Part shown: positions 1 through 6,159 of the stretch, piece after piece
Layout of the letters: every line of letters begins with the position of its first letter
How positions within the stretch are numbered: the stretch's first letter is position 1
The notes under the pieces: model-generated
The model's input: the letters and a program-made list of their open reading frames with translations, nothing else
Database searches by the model: none
What the model was told of the DNA's origin: nothing
Translations under genes and position numbers: made by a program
Assembly: GCA_022615465.1 (NCBI GenBank)
Contig: JAKEGR010000359.1
Span: forward strand, 1-9,717
Direction: 5' to 3'
Length of the DNA: 9,717 nt
From: Planctomycetota bacterium
GTDB taxonomy: Bacteria > Planctomycetota > Planctomycetia > Pirellulales > Lacipirellulaceae

Positions 1-2
1 TC

Positions 3-464
3 CTGCGGATGGCTGGGCTTTACGGATCGGGGCGCATTCCGTTTCTTGATAAGCTGCTCGCCCGCGAGCCTATTCCAGCGGCGATTGCCGGATATCTGAA
101 TTTGATTCATGTCGACGACGCGGCCGGCGTCGTCCTGTCGGCCGACCGGCTAAGTAGGAAAGCAGAACGATTTATGCTCCCTCTCCCATTGGGAGAGGGC
201 TGGGGTGAGGGAGATTCACGCAGCGGTCCCAGCGTGTACTGTGTGAGCGATGGCCATCCCGTCGAGCGCGGCGAGTTTTACCGCGAAGTGGCCCGAAGAA
301 TCGGTGCTCCGCCGCCGACATTTGTTGAGCCCGAGCCGAACTCGCCTCGTGCGAACCGTGCCTTGGCGAATCGCCGCGTGTGCAACGAGCGGATGCGCCG
401 CGAATTGTGTGGCCAACTCGCTTTTCCGGATTATCGCGTGGGTCTGGCTGCGGTCCTCGGGTGA
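3..464 (+). CDS. NAD-dependent epimerase/SDR family protein, C-terminal part (5' end outside window)
   Basis: This is the C-terminal portion of an extended short-chain dehydrogenase, probably a sugar epimerase or dehydratase-like enzyme. The frame is open from the window edge, and codons before the first Met (Leu-Arg, then MAGLYGSGR) match the 'LRxxxxYGxGR' segment that lies well inside these proteins, so the true start lies to the left. Further family features are NLIHVDDAA (substrate-domain His-Val-Asp-Asp) and VYCVSDGHPVERGEFY, the usual 'Y-x-V-x-D-x-x-P' near the C-terminus. The Rossmann glycine motif and YxxxK catalytic pair are outside the window. About 17 residues containing LPLPLGEGWGEG interrupt the loop before VYCVSD and come from a palindromic repeat (177-213). 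The gene is convergent with the BMC operon and 80 bases from its end, so it is probably not part of that system. Substrate is unknown. Confidence 0.75.
   Translation: MRMAGLYGSGRIPFLDKLLAREPIPAAIAGYLNLIHVDDAAGVVLSADRLSRKAERFMLPLPLGEGWGEGDSRSGPSVYCVSDGHPVERGEFYREVARRIGAPPPTFVEPEPNSPRANRALANRRVCNERMRRELCGQLAFPDYRVGLAAVLG
177..213. repeat. Palindromic dispersed repeat inserted in frame in the SDR gene
   Basis: The core is ccctctccc / gggagaggg (179-187 and 191-199), a perfect 9-base inverted repeat around 'att'. It is followed by ctggggtgaggg, whose end can alternatively pair with the leading ctccctc (177-183 with 207-213). The translation, LPLPLGEGWGEG, is one I recognise as the read-through of a dispersed repeat found in and between genes of many bacteria. 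It keeps the reading frame and sits in a loop where related SDR proteins have no such residues. The function of the repeat is unknown. Confidence 0.7.
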
Positions 465-544
465 CCCGCGGAATAACCTGAATCCCATCGACGCGCCCAG
501 ATTGGAATGAAGTATACCCAATCCGCCAGTCTGCAAAGGCTGCC

Positions 545-1801
545 CTACGAACCGAAGATCCGGTCCCGCTTGGACTTATTCCAGGCGAGTTTTTCGGCCA
601 CGGTCATCATCGAGAAATCAAGCAAAGCGTTTGGGGCAGATTCCACGGCATTGAGATGCTTGCCCGGGCAGGCGCAGGTCTCCTTCGAAGGACCGCCGCA
701 CCCGCAGTCAGCCGTGGATTTGGCTTGAGACGCTGGCATGGGTACGCCAGCAGGAACGGAGACTTGTGCGTCACCACCGTAACTCATTACGCCGGTGGTC
801 AACTGCATATCGTCGGCTAATGATTTCCGTGGTTGGATATTCAGCCGTTGCAAGACGCCGTGGTATGCCTTCACCGCATCCTCGGCCGTGATTTCGCCGT
901 CGGCGATTCTCCGCAACATCTCGACAAAGGCGAGTTGGTTCTCGGCGTTGTTGATTTTGCGACCGAACAGCGCTACCCGCGCGCCGTATTTTTTGGCTTC
1001 ACTCAGCAGTTTGAATGCATCGTAGGTCGTTCCCGCGCCGCCGCCGAGGATGCCCGCCACCAGGTGTGGATCGTAGGCGACTAGTTCTTCCATCGCCTTT
1101 GGGCCATGATAGACGATCTTCAAAAAAACAGGCCGACCCGGTTGCGCGATGCCGGCTAGCGTGCGCGCAATCTGATCGTTGATGAAGTGCGGTACCTGCT
1201 CGCTCGAAAGCCCCACGGGCGCGTTGGGATCGAACACTTCCAGAAAATGACGGAATCCTTTCTTTTCGGCCTCCTCGCGAAACGCCTTGTACTGTTTGAG
1301 CGTCTGCAAGTCGTCTTCCAGGCGGTTGTTGAACGTGCAGCTATAGAGGCCCAGGTCGGCCCCGAGCGCTCGTTCGTTCGGCTCGCACTCGACGTGGCCA
1401 CATTGAATGTGGTCGAGCAGCGCCGTGCGGAAGGGTTGCGCGGGCTGAGAGACGTACTTGCCGTATCGCACCGCGAACACGTCGCTGGCATCGTTGGCCC
1501 TCGCGGCTGGCGTAACGCGGCTATTCTCGAATAACCGATCGACGATATTCAGTTGGTAATTGCTGGAGGCCGACATCAGCATGATATCGACCAGCCCTTG
1601 GCGGGTGATCTGACGGATTTGTTCACGATACTCGGCCAGCGTGCGGAAACGCACTTCGCCGGCGTGCATCTCGGGTGATTGTCCCGGAGCACCGACGCCA
1701 AACGCCATGTCGGCATCCTTTGCGTCGGCAAGAATGAAGTCCTTGCAGCCCGAAGGGTCGGCGTGAATCGCGGCTAGTTTTTGATCGAGTGTTTTTTGCA
1801 T
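545..1801 (-). CDS. TIM-barrel aldolase-like protein of unknown function with Cys-rich linker and charged C-terminal helix
   Basis: This 418-residue protein is the last gene of the operon. I do not recognise an assigned function. Alternating strand and helix segments look like a TIM barrel: VDIMLMSAS near 71-79, GLYSCTFNN near 151-159, FLEVFDPN near 186-193, PVFLKIVYHG near 224-233, AGILGGGAGTT near 249-259, and ARVALFGRKIN near 274-284. The last two resemble the phosphate-binding end loops of class I (FbaB/LsrF-like) aldolases, and Lys228 in FLKIV is a possible Schiff-base lysine; both points are inference. After the barrel (about residue 328) comes a low-complexity linker with a CxC-x7-CxC cluster (Cys366, 368, 376, 378) and a charged, probably helical tail, TVAEKLAWNKSKRDRIFG. 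The tail may be a targeting or interaction peptide, although it is more basic than typical encapsulation peptides. ATG at 1801 follows the dehydrogenase stop by only 6 bases, so the two genes are probably translationally linked. The real substrate could be a sugar phosphate or a product of the lactaldehyde branch. Confidence 0.6.
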   Translation of the reverse strand: MQKTLDQKLAAIHADPSGCKDFILADAKDADMAFGVGAPGQSPEMHAGEVRFRTLAEYREQIRQITRQGLVDIMLMSASSNYQLNIVDRLFENSRVTPAARANDASDVFAVRYGKYVSQPAQPFRTALLDHIQCGHVECEPNERALGADLGLYSCTFNNRLEDDLQTLKQYKAFREEAEKKGFRHFLEVFDPNAPVGLSSEQVPHFINDQIARTLAGIAQPGRPVFLKIVYHGPKAMEELVAYDPHLVAGILGGGAGTTYDAFKLLSEAKKYGARVALFGRKINNAENQLAFVEMLRRIADGEITAEDAVKAYHGVLQRLNIQPRKSLADDMQLTTGVMSYGGDAQVSVPAGVPMPASQAKSTADCGCGGPSKETCACPGKHLNAVESAPNALLDFSMMTVAEKLAWNKSKRDRIFGS

Positions 1802-1807
1802 GGCTCG

Positions 1808-2758
1808 TCATTTGAGTTTCGTGAGACCGACTCGTTTCGCGACGGTGTCGATCGTTTGCCGCAGCGTGTTGCCGCTCGTTTTTAGGGCTTGCACTTCCTT
1901 CGGCCACAGTTCGATTTCGTGCGTGGCGACAACGCCAGCGCAGGCAACCGTCGTTGGCACCGACAGCGCCACGTTGCGAATGCCGTAGCAGCCGGTCTGG
2001 ACACTCGATACGGGTAGAATCTTGTGGCTATCGAGCGCCATTGCGTGAATGACATCGGCGATGGCGACACCCACGGCAAAACCGGCTCCTCCCTTGAGCT
2101 TGATTACTTCCGCGCCCGAGCCTTTCGTACGCGTAAAGATCTCGCTGGCCAGATTGGGCGACCATCCGGGAAGCTTTTCCAGCGGCAGGCCGCCGATTGC
2201 GGCGCTCGACCAGATGGGCACCATGCTGTCGCCGTGTTCGCCCAGGATGAGCGCGTTGACTTGGGTTGGCGGAGCTTTTAGTTTGGCCGCGATCAGGCTG
2301 CGGAAGCGAATGGTGTCGAGCTGCGTGCCGAGGCCAAGCACCTGGCTAATCGGTAAATCAAGTCGGTCAGCAGCCAGGTACGTGAGCACGTCCACAGGAT
2401 TTGACACCACGAGGATCGTGGCCGATGGCTTGACGCCCGCCTTGGCCACCTCGCCGAGGATGTTTTGAAACAGATCGACATTGCGATTGATGAGATCAAG
2501 ACGGCTTTCGTCGGGCTTGCGACGCAGGCCCGCGGTAATGCAGATGCAGTCGCTCGAAGGGATAAGCTCGTAGCCGCCCGACGAGACAATCTGGTCGGCC
2601 ATCGAACTGGTGCCGTGCAAGACGTCGAGCGCCTGGCCAGCACACAAATCGGCGTTCACGTCGAGCAGGGCAATTTCGCGAACGATCCGCCCCGCCTGCA
2701 ACGCAAACGCGGCACACGAGCCAACCAATCCCCCGCCGCCAATAATGCTGACTTTCAT
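1808..2758 (-). CDS. L-lactate/malate dehydrogenase family protein (Arg at the 102 specificity position)
   Basis: This 316-residue NAD-dependent 2-hydroxyacid dehydrogenase has the LDH/MDH fold. It shows the Rossmann motif GGGGLVG (7-13) and Asp33 at the end of strand 2, which favours NAD over NADP. Catalytic residues by family numbering are Arg109 (here Arg86 in SRLDL), Asn140 (Asn120 in VVSNPVDV), the Asp168/Arg171 pair (Asp148 and Arg151 in LDTIRFR) and His195 (His175 in GEHGDS). The residue that discriminates substrate, Gln102 in lactate and Arg102 in malate dehydrogenases, is Arg80 (AGLRRKP), which predicts oxaloacetate/malate. In the operon it could oxidise lactate to pyruvate or regenerate NAD+ for the aldehyde dehydrogenase. 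No end peptide for encapsulation is evident; the C-terminal helix is that of the family. ATG at 2758 has a clear AGGGG ribosome site 6 bases upstream, and the preceding aldolase ends 23 bases before it. Confidence 0.85.
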   Translation of the reverse strand: MKVSIIGGGGLVGSCAAFALQAGRIVREIALLDVNADLCAGQALDVLHGTSSMADQIVSSGGYELIPSSDCICITAGLRRKPDESRLDLINRNVDLFQNILGEVAKAGVKPSATILVVSNPVDVLTYLAADRLDLPISQVLGLGTQLDTIRFRSLIAAKLKAPPTQVNALILGEHGDSMVPIWSSAAIGGLPLEKLPGWSPNLASEIFTRTKGSGAEVIKLKGGAGFAVGVAIADVIHAMALDSHKILPVSSVQTGCYGIRNVALSVPTTVACAGVVATHEIELWPKEVQALKTSGNTLRQTIDTVAKRVGLTKLK

Positions 2759-2770
2759 CGTGATCCCCTG

Positions 2771-2785
2771 CTATGCCGGCCCTAC
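2771..2785. repeat. Short copy of a GTAGGGCCGGCA junction repeat
   Basis: On the minus strand this reads GTAGGGCCGGCATAG. The same 15 bases with one change (GTAGGGCCGGCACAG) occur at 5785-5799. Here it overlaps the aldolase TAG stop codon and runs into the dehydrogenase leader. It may be the end of a dispersed intergenic repeat; two copies in one window are weak evidence alone. Confidence 0.4.
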
Positions 2786-3723
2786 TTGGCCAGTGCCGCC
2801 ATGACGCGGTCGGTAATCTCTTTCACCAGCTTCTCGGTGTCATCGACTGCCGGCGCACTCGTTCCGGGACGCATCGGCGGCGGCGGAGCGAACACCCGCT
2901 GAGCCACCCCCGACGTGTTCCAACTATCGCGGAACACGTCGTTCGCGCAGATGTCGCAGTTTTTCATCTCGGGCGTATTGCGTGGGTCGGCGAAGCCCCA
3001 TTTCTGCTTCAGGGCCAGTAGCTCGCGTTCCTCGGATTCATTGAAGTAGGCGATGTTGCCCAGGTCGCGGGCCAGCATCAGGATGCGGCAGTAGGCGTCG
3101 AGAATCTCCGTCGACCAATACGCTTTCTCGACCGTCTCGCCCCAGCTTACCGTGCCATGATTCGCCAGGATGGCTATGTTTGCCTTGTGAACAAATGGCA
3201 AAATCGTGTTGGCAAAGTCCCAGTTCCCGGGTGTTTTGTATTGGGTGATCGGCACATCTCCCAAGAAGACTTCGATCTCGGGCAGGACGCATTGCGGGAT
3301 CGCCTCGCGAGCGACGGCAAATGCGGTGGCATGGGGCGGATGGCAGTGTACGACCGACTTCACGTCGGAACGTTCCTTCATGATTGCCAGGTGCAGCCGC
3401 ACTTCGCTGGTACACTTCCGCCAGCCGCTGAGTTGGTTGCCTTCCAAATCGACCGTGCAAAGGTCGTCCGGATTGATGAAACCTTTGCAAATCAACGTGG
3501 GGGTGCAGAGCACTTCGTTCTCGCCCAGCCGGTAGCTGATGTTGCCATCGTTGCCGGCGGCGAAACCTTTGTTGTAGATGCGGCGGCCGATATCGCAGAT
3601 TTGCTCTTTGATCGAATCCAACTCGCCAAGCGAGACGGCTTTGCTCGTGGCGCCCTTTTTGCCGGCCGATTGTGGATTGACCGTCTTGGCAGAGTTGTAC
3701 GTGGTGCGTGGTCGAATGTCCAT
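2782..3723 (-). CDS. Class II sugar-phosphate aldolase (fuculose-1-P/rhamnulose-1-P type) with C-terminal encapsulation peptide
   Basis: This 313-residue Zn-dependent class II aldolase belongs to the AraD/FucA family. It is expected to cleave L-fuculose-1-phosphate and/or L-rhamnulose-1-phosphate to DHAP and L-lactaldehyde in the compartment lumen. Signatures are GNDGNIS (58-64), the catalytic Glu107 in TSEVRLH, the metal ligands His126 and His128 in HCHPPHA, and His189 in ANHGT. It is longer than FucA (about 215 residues). An N-terminal extension of about 35 residues is basic and polar; after the catalytic domain come a CDIC pair (256-259), a proline-rich linker (PPPP near 280) and an amphipathic tail (294-313). 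A reading from TTG at 3741 would add six residues, but ATG at 3723 has AGAGGG 4 bases upstream and is preferred. It starts 14 bases after the upstream BMC-P stop. Confidence 0.9.
   Translation of the reverse strand: MDIRPRTTYNSAKTVNPQSAGKKGATSKAVSLGELDSIKEQICDIGRRIYNKGFAAGNDGNISYRLGENEVLCTPTLICKGFINPDDLCTVDLEGNQLSGWRKCTSEVRLHLAIMKERSDVKSVVHCHPPHATAFAVAREAIPQCVLPEIEVFLGDVPITQYKTPGNWDFANTILPFVHKANIAILANHGTVSWGETVEKAYWSTEILDAYCRILMLARDLGNIAYFNESEERELLALKQKWGFADPRNTPEMKNCDICANDVFRDSWNTSGVAQRVFAPPPPMRPGTSAPAVDDTEKLVKEITDRVMAALAK
2785..2844 (-). other. C-terminal encapsulation peptide of the aldolase
   Basis: The last 20 residues contain EKLVKEITDRVMAALAK, a helix with Leu, Val, Ile, Val, Met and Leu on one face and charged residues on the other. 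It is tethered by a Pro/Ser/Thr linker. Family knowledge: such peptides on either end of cargo enzymes bind BMC shell proteins or drive cargo aggregation. Confidence 0.75.
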
Positions 3724-3727
3724 AAAT

Positions 3728-3733
3728 CCCTCT
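3728..3733 (-). promoter_or_regulatory. Ribosome binding site deciding the aldolase start
   Basis: AGAGGG lies 4 bases before ATG at 3723. It falls inside the hypothetical N-terminal extension that a TTG start at 3741 would give, so it supports the shorter protein. Confidence 0.7.
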
Positions 3734-3737
3734 TGCG

Positions 3738-4034
3738 TCAAGTGTTCAATGAATCGTCGAGGTTGATTTGGTCCAGAATTGCCGCGTTATAAGCGTCGAC
3801 CGGCTTCATGTCGGGGCGAAAGGGCTGGGCTGCCTCGCCCCCTTCACTGATGGCAATCCGGGAACCGATGCCGGTACCCAAGGCGTCGTACACCACCAGT
3901 TCTTCGCCCAGGATCGGTGCCGCGCCGCTGAGGTTGCTGAGTGTAAGTGGCACCGCCAGCTTGAAACTCGCACCCACCAGGCTCGGGTGCGAGCGGTTCA
4001 AGGTTACGGTGCCGATGACTTCGCCAATTCGCAT
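3738..4034 (-). CDS. BMC-P pentameric shell protein (EutN/CcmL family), third copy in the operon
   Basis: This 98-residue EutN/CcmL-family protein forms pentamers that cap the vertices of the compartment. The start MRIGEVIGTVTLNRSHPSL is the typical first strand and loop, followed by FKLAVPLTL and LVVYDALGTGIGSRIAIS, the conserved 'D-x-x-G-x-G-x-G' turn. The tail AAILDQINLDDSLNT extends a little past the usual C-terminal strand. ATG at 4034 is chosen over TTG at 4043 because it places the protein start exactly at the family's first residues. The gene begins 20 bases after the preceding BMC-P gene and ends 14 bases before the aldolase start. It is clearly divergent from the other two BMC-P copies, so the vertices may have mixed or specialised pentamers. 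Confidence 0.88.
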   Translation of the reverse strand: MRIGEVIGTVTLNRSHPSLVGASFKLAVPLTLSNLSGAAPILGEELVVYDALGTGIGSRIAISEGGEAAQPFRPDMKPVDAYNAAILDQINLDDSLNT

Positions 4035-4054
4035 TTCGCTCAATCCGGGTTGAT

Positions 4055-4315
4055 TTACTCGTCCGCAATTCCCATCACGCTCCAGCGGACGGGAGTTGTA
4101 TCACTCTTTAGTAGTGTCCTCGTTCCCTTGCCGTCGCTCGTGATCAACGCCCGATCGCCACAACCGGCGCCCAGCGAATCGACGGCCAGCACAGGCTCTC
4201 CGTCGGGCGTGCGGCCGTCGGACTGGTACGGCTGAACGACAAGCAACTTCCATCCATTCATGGAGGGATGCTTGATCGTCGCGGTGGCGGTGCCAATCAC
4301 AAGTCCCACTTGCAT
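4055..4315 (-). CDS. BMC-P pentameric shell protein (EutN/CcmL family), second copy
   Basis: This 86-residue protein has close to the minimal length of the EutN/CcmL fold. It starts [19 protein letters not shown], continues with WKLLVVQPY (strand 2), then VLAVDSLGAGCGDRALITSDG, the conserved Gly-rich turn, and ends with the last strand WSVMGIADE. Its ATG overlaps the aldehyde dehydrogenase TAA stop by one base (TAATG), so translation is likely coupled to that gene. The frame stays open upstream to about 4612, but that stretch lies over the dehydrogenase and is a shadow. Confidence 0.88.
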   Translation of the reverse strand: MQVGLVIGTATATIKHPSMNGWKLLVVQPYQSDGRTPDGEPVLAVDSLGAGCGDRALITSDGKGTRTLLKSDTTPVRWSVMGIADE

Positions 4316-5769
4316 TACGGTTTCCCAATAATTCTCAAGTCGTCGATCAGCGAGCAACGTCGCTCGCGGGTGAACGTCAGCGGCGTGGTCACGCCTTCGC
4401 CCGTGGGCGTGGCAATGGAAAACGACAAATAGCCCTCGCCTCCCAATCCCAGCCCCGCCATGGACGGGCCATTCTTCACGAATAGCGTGGTGTCGAGCGT
4501 TCGCCCCATCTTGGTCATGTTTCGCACGTTGTTGCTGTGGATGATCGCGGTATGGCCGAATCCGTGTTCGTAGAGATTGGCTTTCTCGATTGCCTCGTCC
4601 ACGTCGCGGCAACGCACGAAGGGGATGAAGGGCATCATCTGCTCGACTGGCACAAACGGGTTGTGTTCGTCAGTCTCGCCGAAAAGGAGTTCCACCTCGG
4701 CGGGAATGTGCTTGCCGATTGCCTTGGCCAGTACCGCCGCGTCTTTGCCAATGTAGTCTTTCGCGGCCACGTCATGCTTATGTTCGCCCTCGCCCACGGT
4801 GCTAATCGCCACCTTGGTGAGCGAGCTGATCTCGTGACTGTTCAAACGCACGGCGCCAGCTCGCTCCATCGCGGCCATCATCTGGTCGAACACGCTGCCG
4901 ACGACGAAAACCTCTTTCTCGGCAATGCAGAGCAGATTGTTGTCGTAGGCGCCGCCCTGAATAATCGATCGGGCCGCCCGATCGAGATCGGCCGTTTCAT
5001 CGACGACAACGGGCGGGTTGCCTGGCCCGGCGACTACGGCCTTCTTGCTCGATTGGAGCGCCGCCTTGGCGACCGCGGGGCCACCCGTGACGCAAATCAT
5101 CTTCACGCCGTGATGCTTGAATAGTGCGCCGGCCGATTCAATCGTTGGTTCTGCCAGCAGGCAGATGAGATTGTCGATGCCCAGATCGCGATGAATTGCC
5201 TCGTTGAATCGTCGCACGCCCTCAGCCGCCACGCGTTTGCCGCCGGGGTGCGGATTGACTACCAGCGTATTGCCTCCGGCGATCATGCTCACCGCGTTGC
5301 CCGTGATCGTGGGTAGCGAATGCGTGACCGGCGTAATGGCCGCGATCACGCCGAATGGCGCATGCTCGATAACGGCTAATCCGTGGTCGCCGCTGAAGAC
5401 CTCGCTACGGAGAAACTCAACGCCCGGTGTGCGTTCGCCCAGCGTTTTGAGCTTTTCGATCTTGTGCTTGAGCCGGCCGATCTTGGTTTCTTCCATTTCC
5501 ATCGTGCCCAACTCGATGCATTGGTCGATGGAAATGCGGCGGACGTGGTTGATGATTCGCTTACGGTCTTCGAGCGTGCGTTCGCTGAGTTGCTCGAACG
5601 CTTCGGTAGCGGCGGCGACAGCCTCGTCGACACAAGTGAAAATGCCGTGGCGGCCAGCGAACGATTTATGCCCGACTGGGGCGCCATTCGGACGGGCCGG
5701 TCCACCGGTGCCCATATCACTCAGCACTTGGCGGACAACGTCGCGGATAAGTTCTTCGGTGGCGTGCAT
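4315..5769 (-). CDS. CoA-acylating aldehyde dehydrogenase (PduP/EutE type) with N-terminal encapsulation peptide
   Basis: This 484-residue member of the aldehyde dehydrogenase superfamily belongs to the BMC-associated acylating group. It is expected to convert lactaldehyde plus CoA and NAD+ to lactyl-CoA and NADH inside the compartment. The catalytic Cys281 lies in [11 protein letters not shown], as in PduP and EutE. Other family segments are [18 protein letters not shown] (137-154), [15 protein letters not shown], and [14 protein letters not shown]. Residues 3-19 form an amphipathic helix followed by a Gly/Pro linker, the usual cargo signal. The frame remains open to TTG at 5811, but that extension reads through a repeat-like stretch and would bury the signal peptide; ATG at 5769 puts it at the end, as in PduP. 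No strong ribosome site is seen for either start. It lies 47 bases after the first BMC-P stop and overlaps the next BMC-P gene by one base. Confidence 0.9.
   Translation of the reverse strand: MHATEELIRDVVRQVLSDMGTGGPARPNGAPVGHKSFAGRHGIFTCVDEAVAAATEAFEQLSERTLEDRKRIINHVRRISIDQCIELGTMEMEETKIGRLKHKIEKLKTLGERTPGVEFLRSEVFSGDHGLAVIEHAPFGVIAAITPVTHSLPTITGNAVSMIAGGNTLVVNPHPGGKRVAAEGVRRFNEAIHRDLGIDNLICLLAEPTIESAGALFKHHGVKMICVTGGPAVAKAALQSSKKAVVAGPGNPPVVVDETADLDRAARSIIQGGAYDNNLLCIAEKEVFVVGSVFDQMMAAMERAGAVRLNSHEISSLTKVAISTVGEGEHKHDVAAKDYIGKDAAVLAKAIGKHIPAEVELLFGETDEHNPFVPVEQMMPFIPFVRCRDVDEAIEKANLYEHGFGHTAIIHSNNVRNMTKMGRTLDTTLFVKNGPSMAGLGLGGEGYLSFSIATPTGEGVTTPLTFTRERRCSLIDDLRIIGKP
5710..5769 (-). other. 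N-terminal encapsulation peptide of the aldehyde dehydrogenase
   Basis: [20 protein letters not shown] gives an amphipathic helix (Leu, Ile, Val, Val, Val, Leu on one side; Glu, Arg, Asp, Arg, Gln on the other), then a flexible [12 protein letters not shown] linker. This is the layout known for PduP. Confidence 0.8.
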
Positions 5770-5784
5770 GTGTTGTGGTGCCGA

Positions 5785-5799
5785 CTGTGCCGGCCCTAC
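5785..5799. repeat. Short copy of a GTAGGGCCGGCA junction repeat upstream of the aldehyde dehydrogenase
   Basis: On the minus strand it reads GTAGGGCCGGCACAG and is followed by TCGGCACC. It matches 2771-2785 at 14 of 15 positions. It lies in the 47-base gap between the BMC-P stop and the ATG at 5769, which argues that this gap is not coding. Confidence 0.4.
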
Positions 5800-5816
5800 G
5801 ATGCCAAACAAAATGG

Positions 5817-6128
5817 TTATTGTTCACGATTGAAAACATTTGTGCCGTCGACGTGTACCTTGTCGATGATTCCCACAATCACCGTGTCGATCGGCAGATT
5901 CTTGGTCTCCGGCGTCAGGCGGGCGCTGCTTCCTTGCGTGATCAGCACAAACTCGCCTTCTCCCACGCCCACGGTATCCACGGCCACGAACGTGCGGCCC
6001 GTGTTAACCAGCCGGGTGCGGTCACTACTGTCGATGCGGTACGGCTCGACGATCATCAGCTTGTGCCCGACCATCGAGGCCACTTTCTGCGTGGAAACCA
6101 TCGAACCGGTTACTTTTGCGACGAACAT
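5817..6128 (-). CDS. BMC-P pentameric shell protein (EutN/CcmL family), first copy
   Basis: This 103-residue EutN/CcmL-type vertex protein starts [21 protein letters not shown], followed by KLMIVEPY and [20 protein letters not shown], the conserved Gly-rich turn, then [16 protein letters not shown]. It has a longer loop ([11 protein letters not shown]) before the fourth strand than the other two copies, and an extra tail, [16 protein letters not shown] at 6128 has the best ribosome site of the operon, AGGAGG 5 bases upstream. The gene follows ackA by 12 bases, next to a perfect hairpin that ends at this ribosome site. Confidence 0.9.
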   Translation of the reverse strand: MFVAKVTGSMVSTQKVASMVGHKLMIVEPYRIDSSDRTRLVNTGRTFVAVDTVGVGEGEFVLITQGSSARLTPETKNLPIDTVIVGIIDKVHVDGTNVFNREQ

Positions 6129-6133
6129 GTTTG

Positions 6134-6139
6134 CCTCCT
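6134..6139 (-). promoter_or_regulatory. Strong ribosome binding site of the first BMC-P gene
   Basis: A full AGGAGG lies 5 bases before the ATG at 6128. The stem of the hairpin at 6140-6159 abuts it directly, so access to the site may depend on ribosomes finishing ackA. Confidence 0.75.
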
Positions 6140-6159
6140 GTCAGGCTGAAAAGCCTGAC
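6140..6159. repeat. Perfect palindromic repeat covering the ackA stop codon
   Basis: On the plus strand, gtcaggct (6140-6147) and agcctgac (6152-6159) are perfect 8-base complements around a 4-base loop. On the minus strand the repeat encodes the last ackA residues (Ser-Gly-Phe-Ser-Ala) and the TGA. I recognise this type of GTCAGGCT hairpin as a common dispersed repeat in planctomycete genomes (from memory). No U-tract follows, so it is not a standard terminator. Confidence 0.7.

Noticed and set aside
500..523. Inverted repeat gattgg / ccaatc between the convergent genes, as operon terminator
   Set aside because: Arms are only 6 bases with a 12-base loop and no U-tract on either strand. I see no convincing terminator in 465-544.
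545..1801. Calling the last gene a defined aldolase such as DeoC or FbaB
   Set aside because: The barrel-like loops suggest the fold but I could not match a full family signature, so no specific enzyme name is given.
4316..4612. Upstream extension of the second BMC-P frame
   Set aside because: It lies over the aldehyde dehydrogenase in another frame, and the Arg/His-rich translation is unlike any shell protein; the family start is at 4315.
5770..5811. TTG start giving the aldehyde dehydrogenase 14 extra residues
   Set aside because: No ribosome site, it reads through a repeat-like stretch, and it would move the encapsulation peptide away from the N-terminus.
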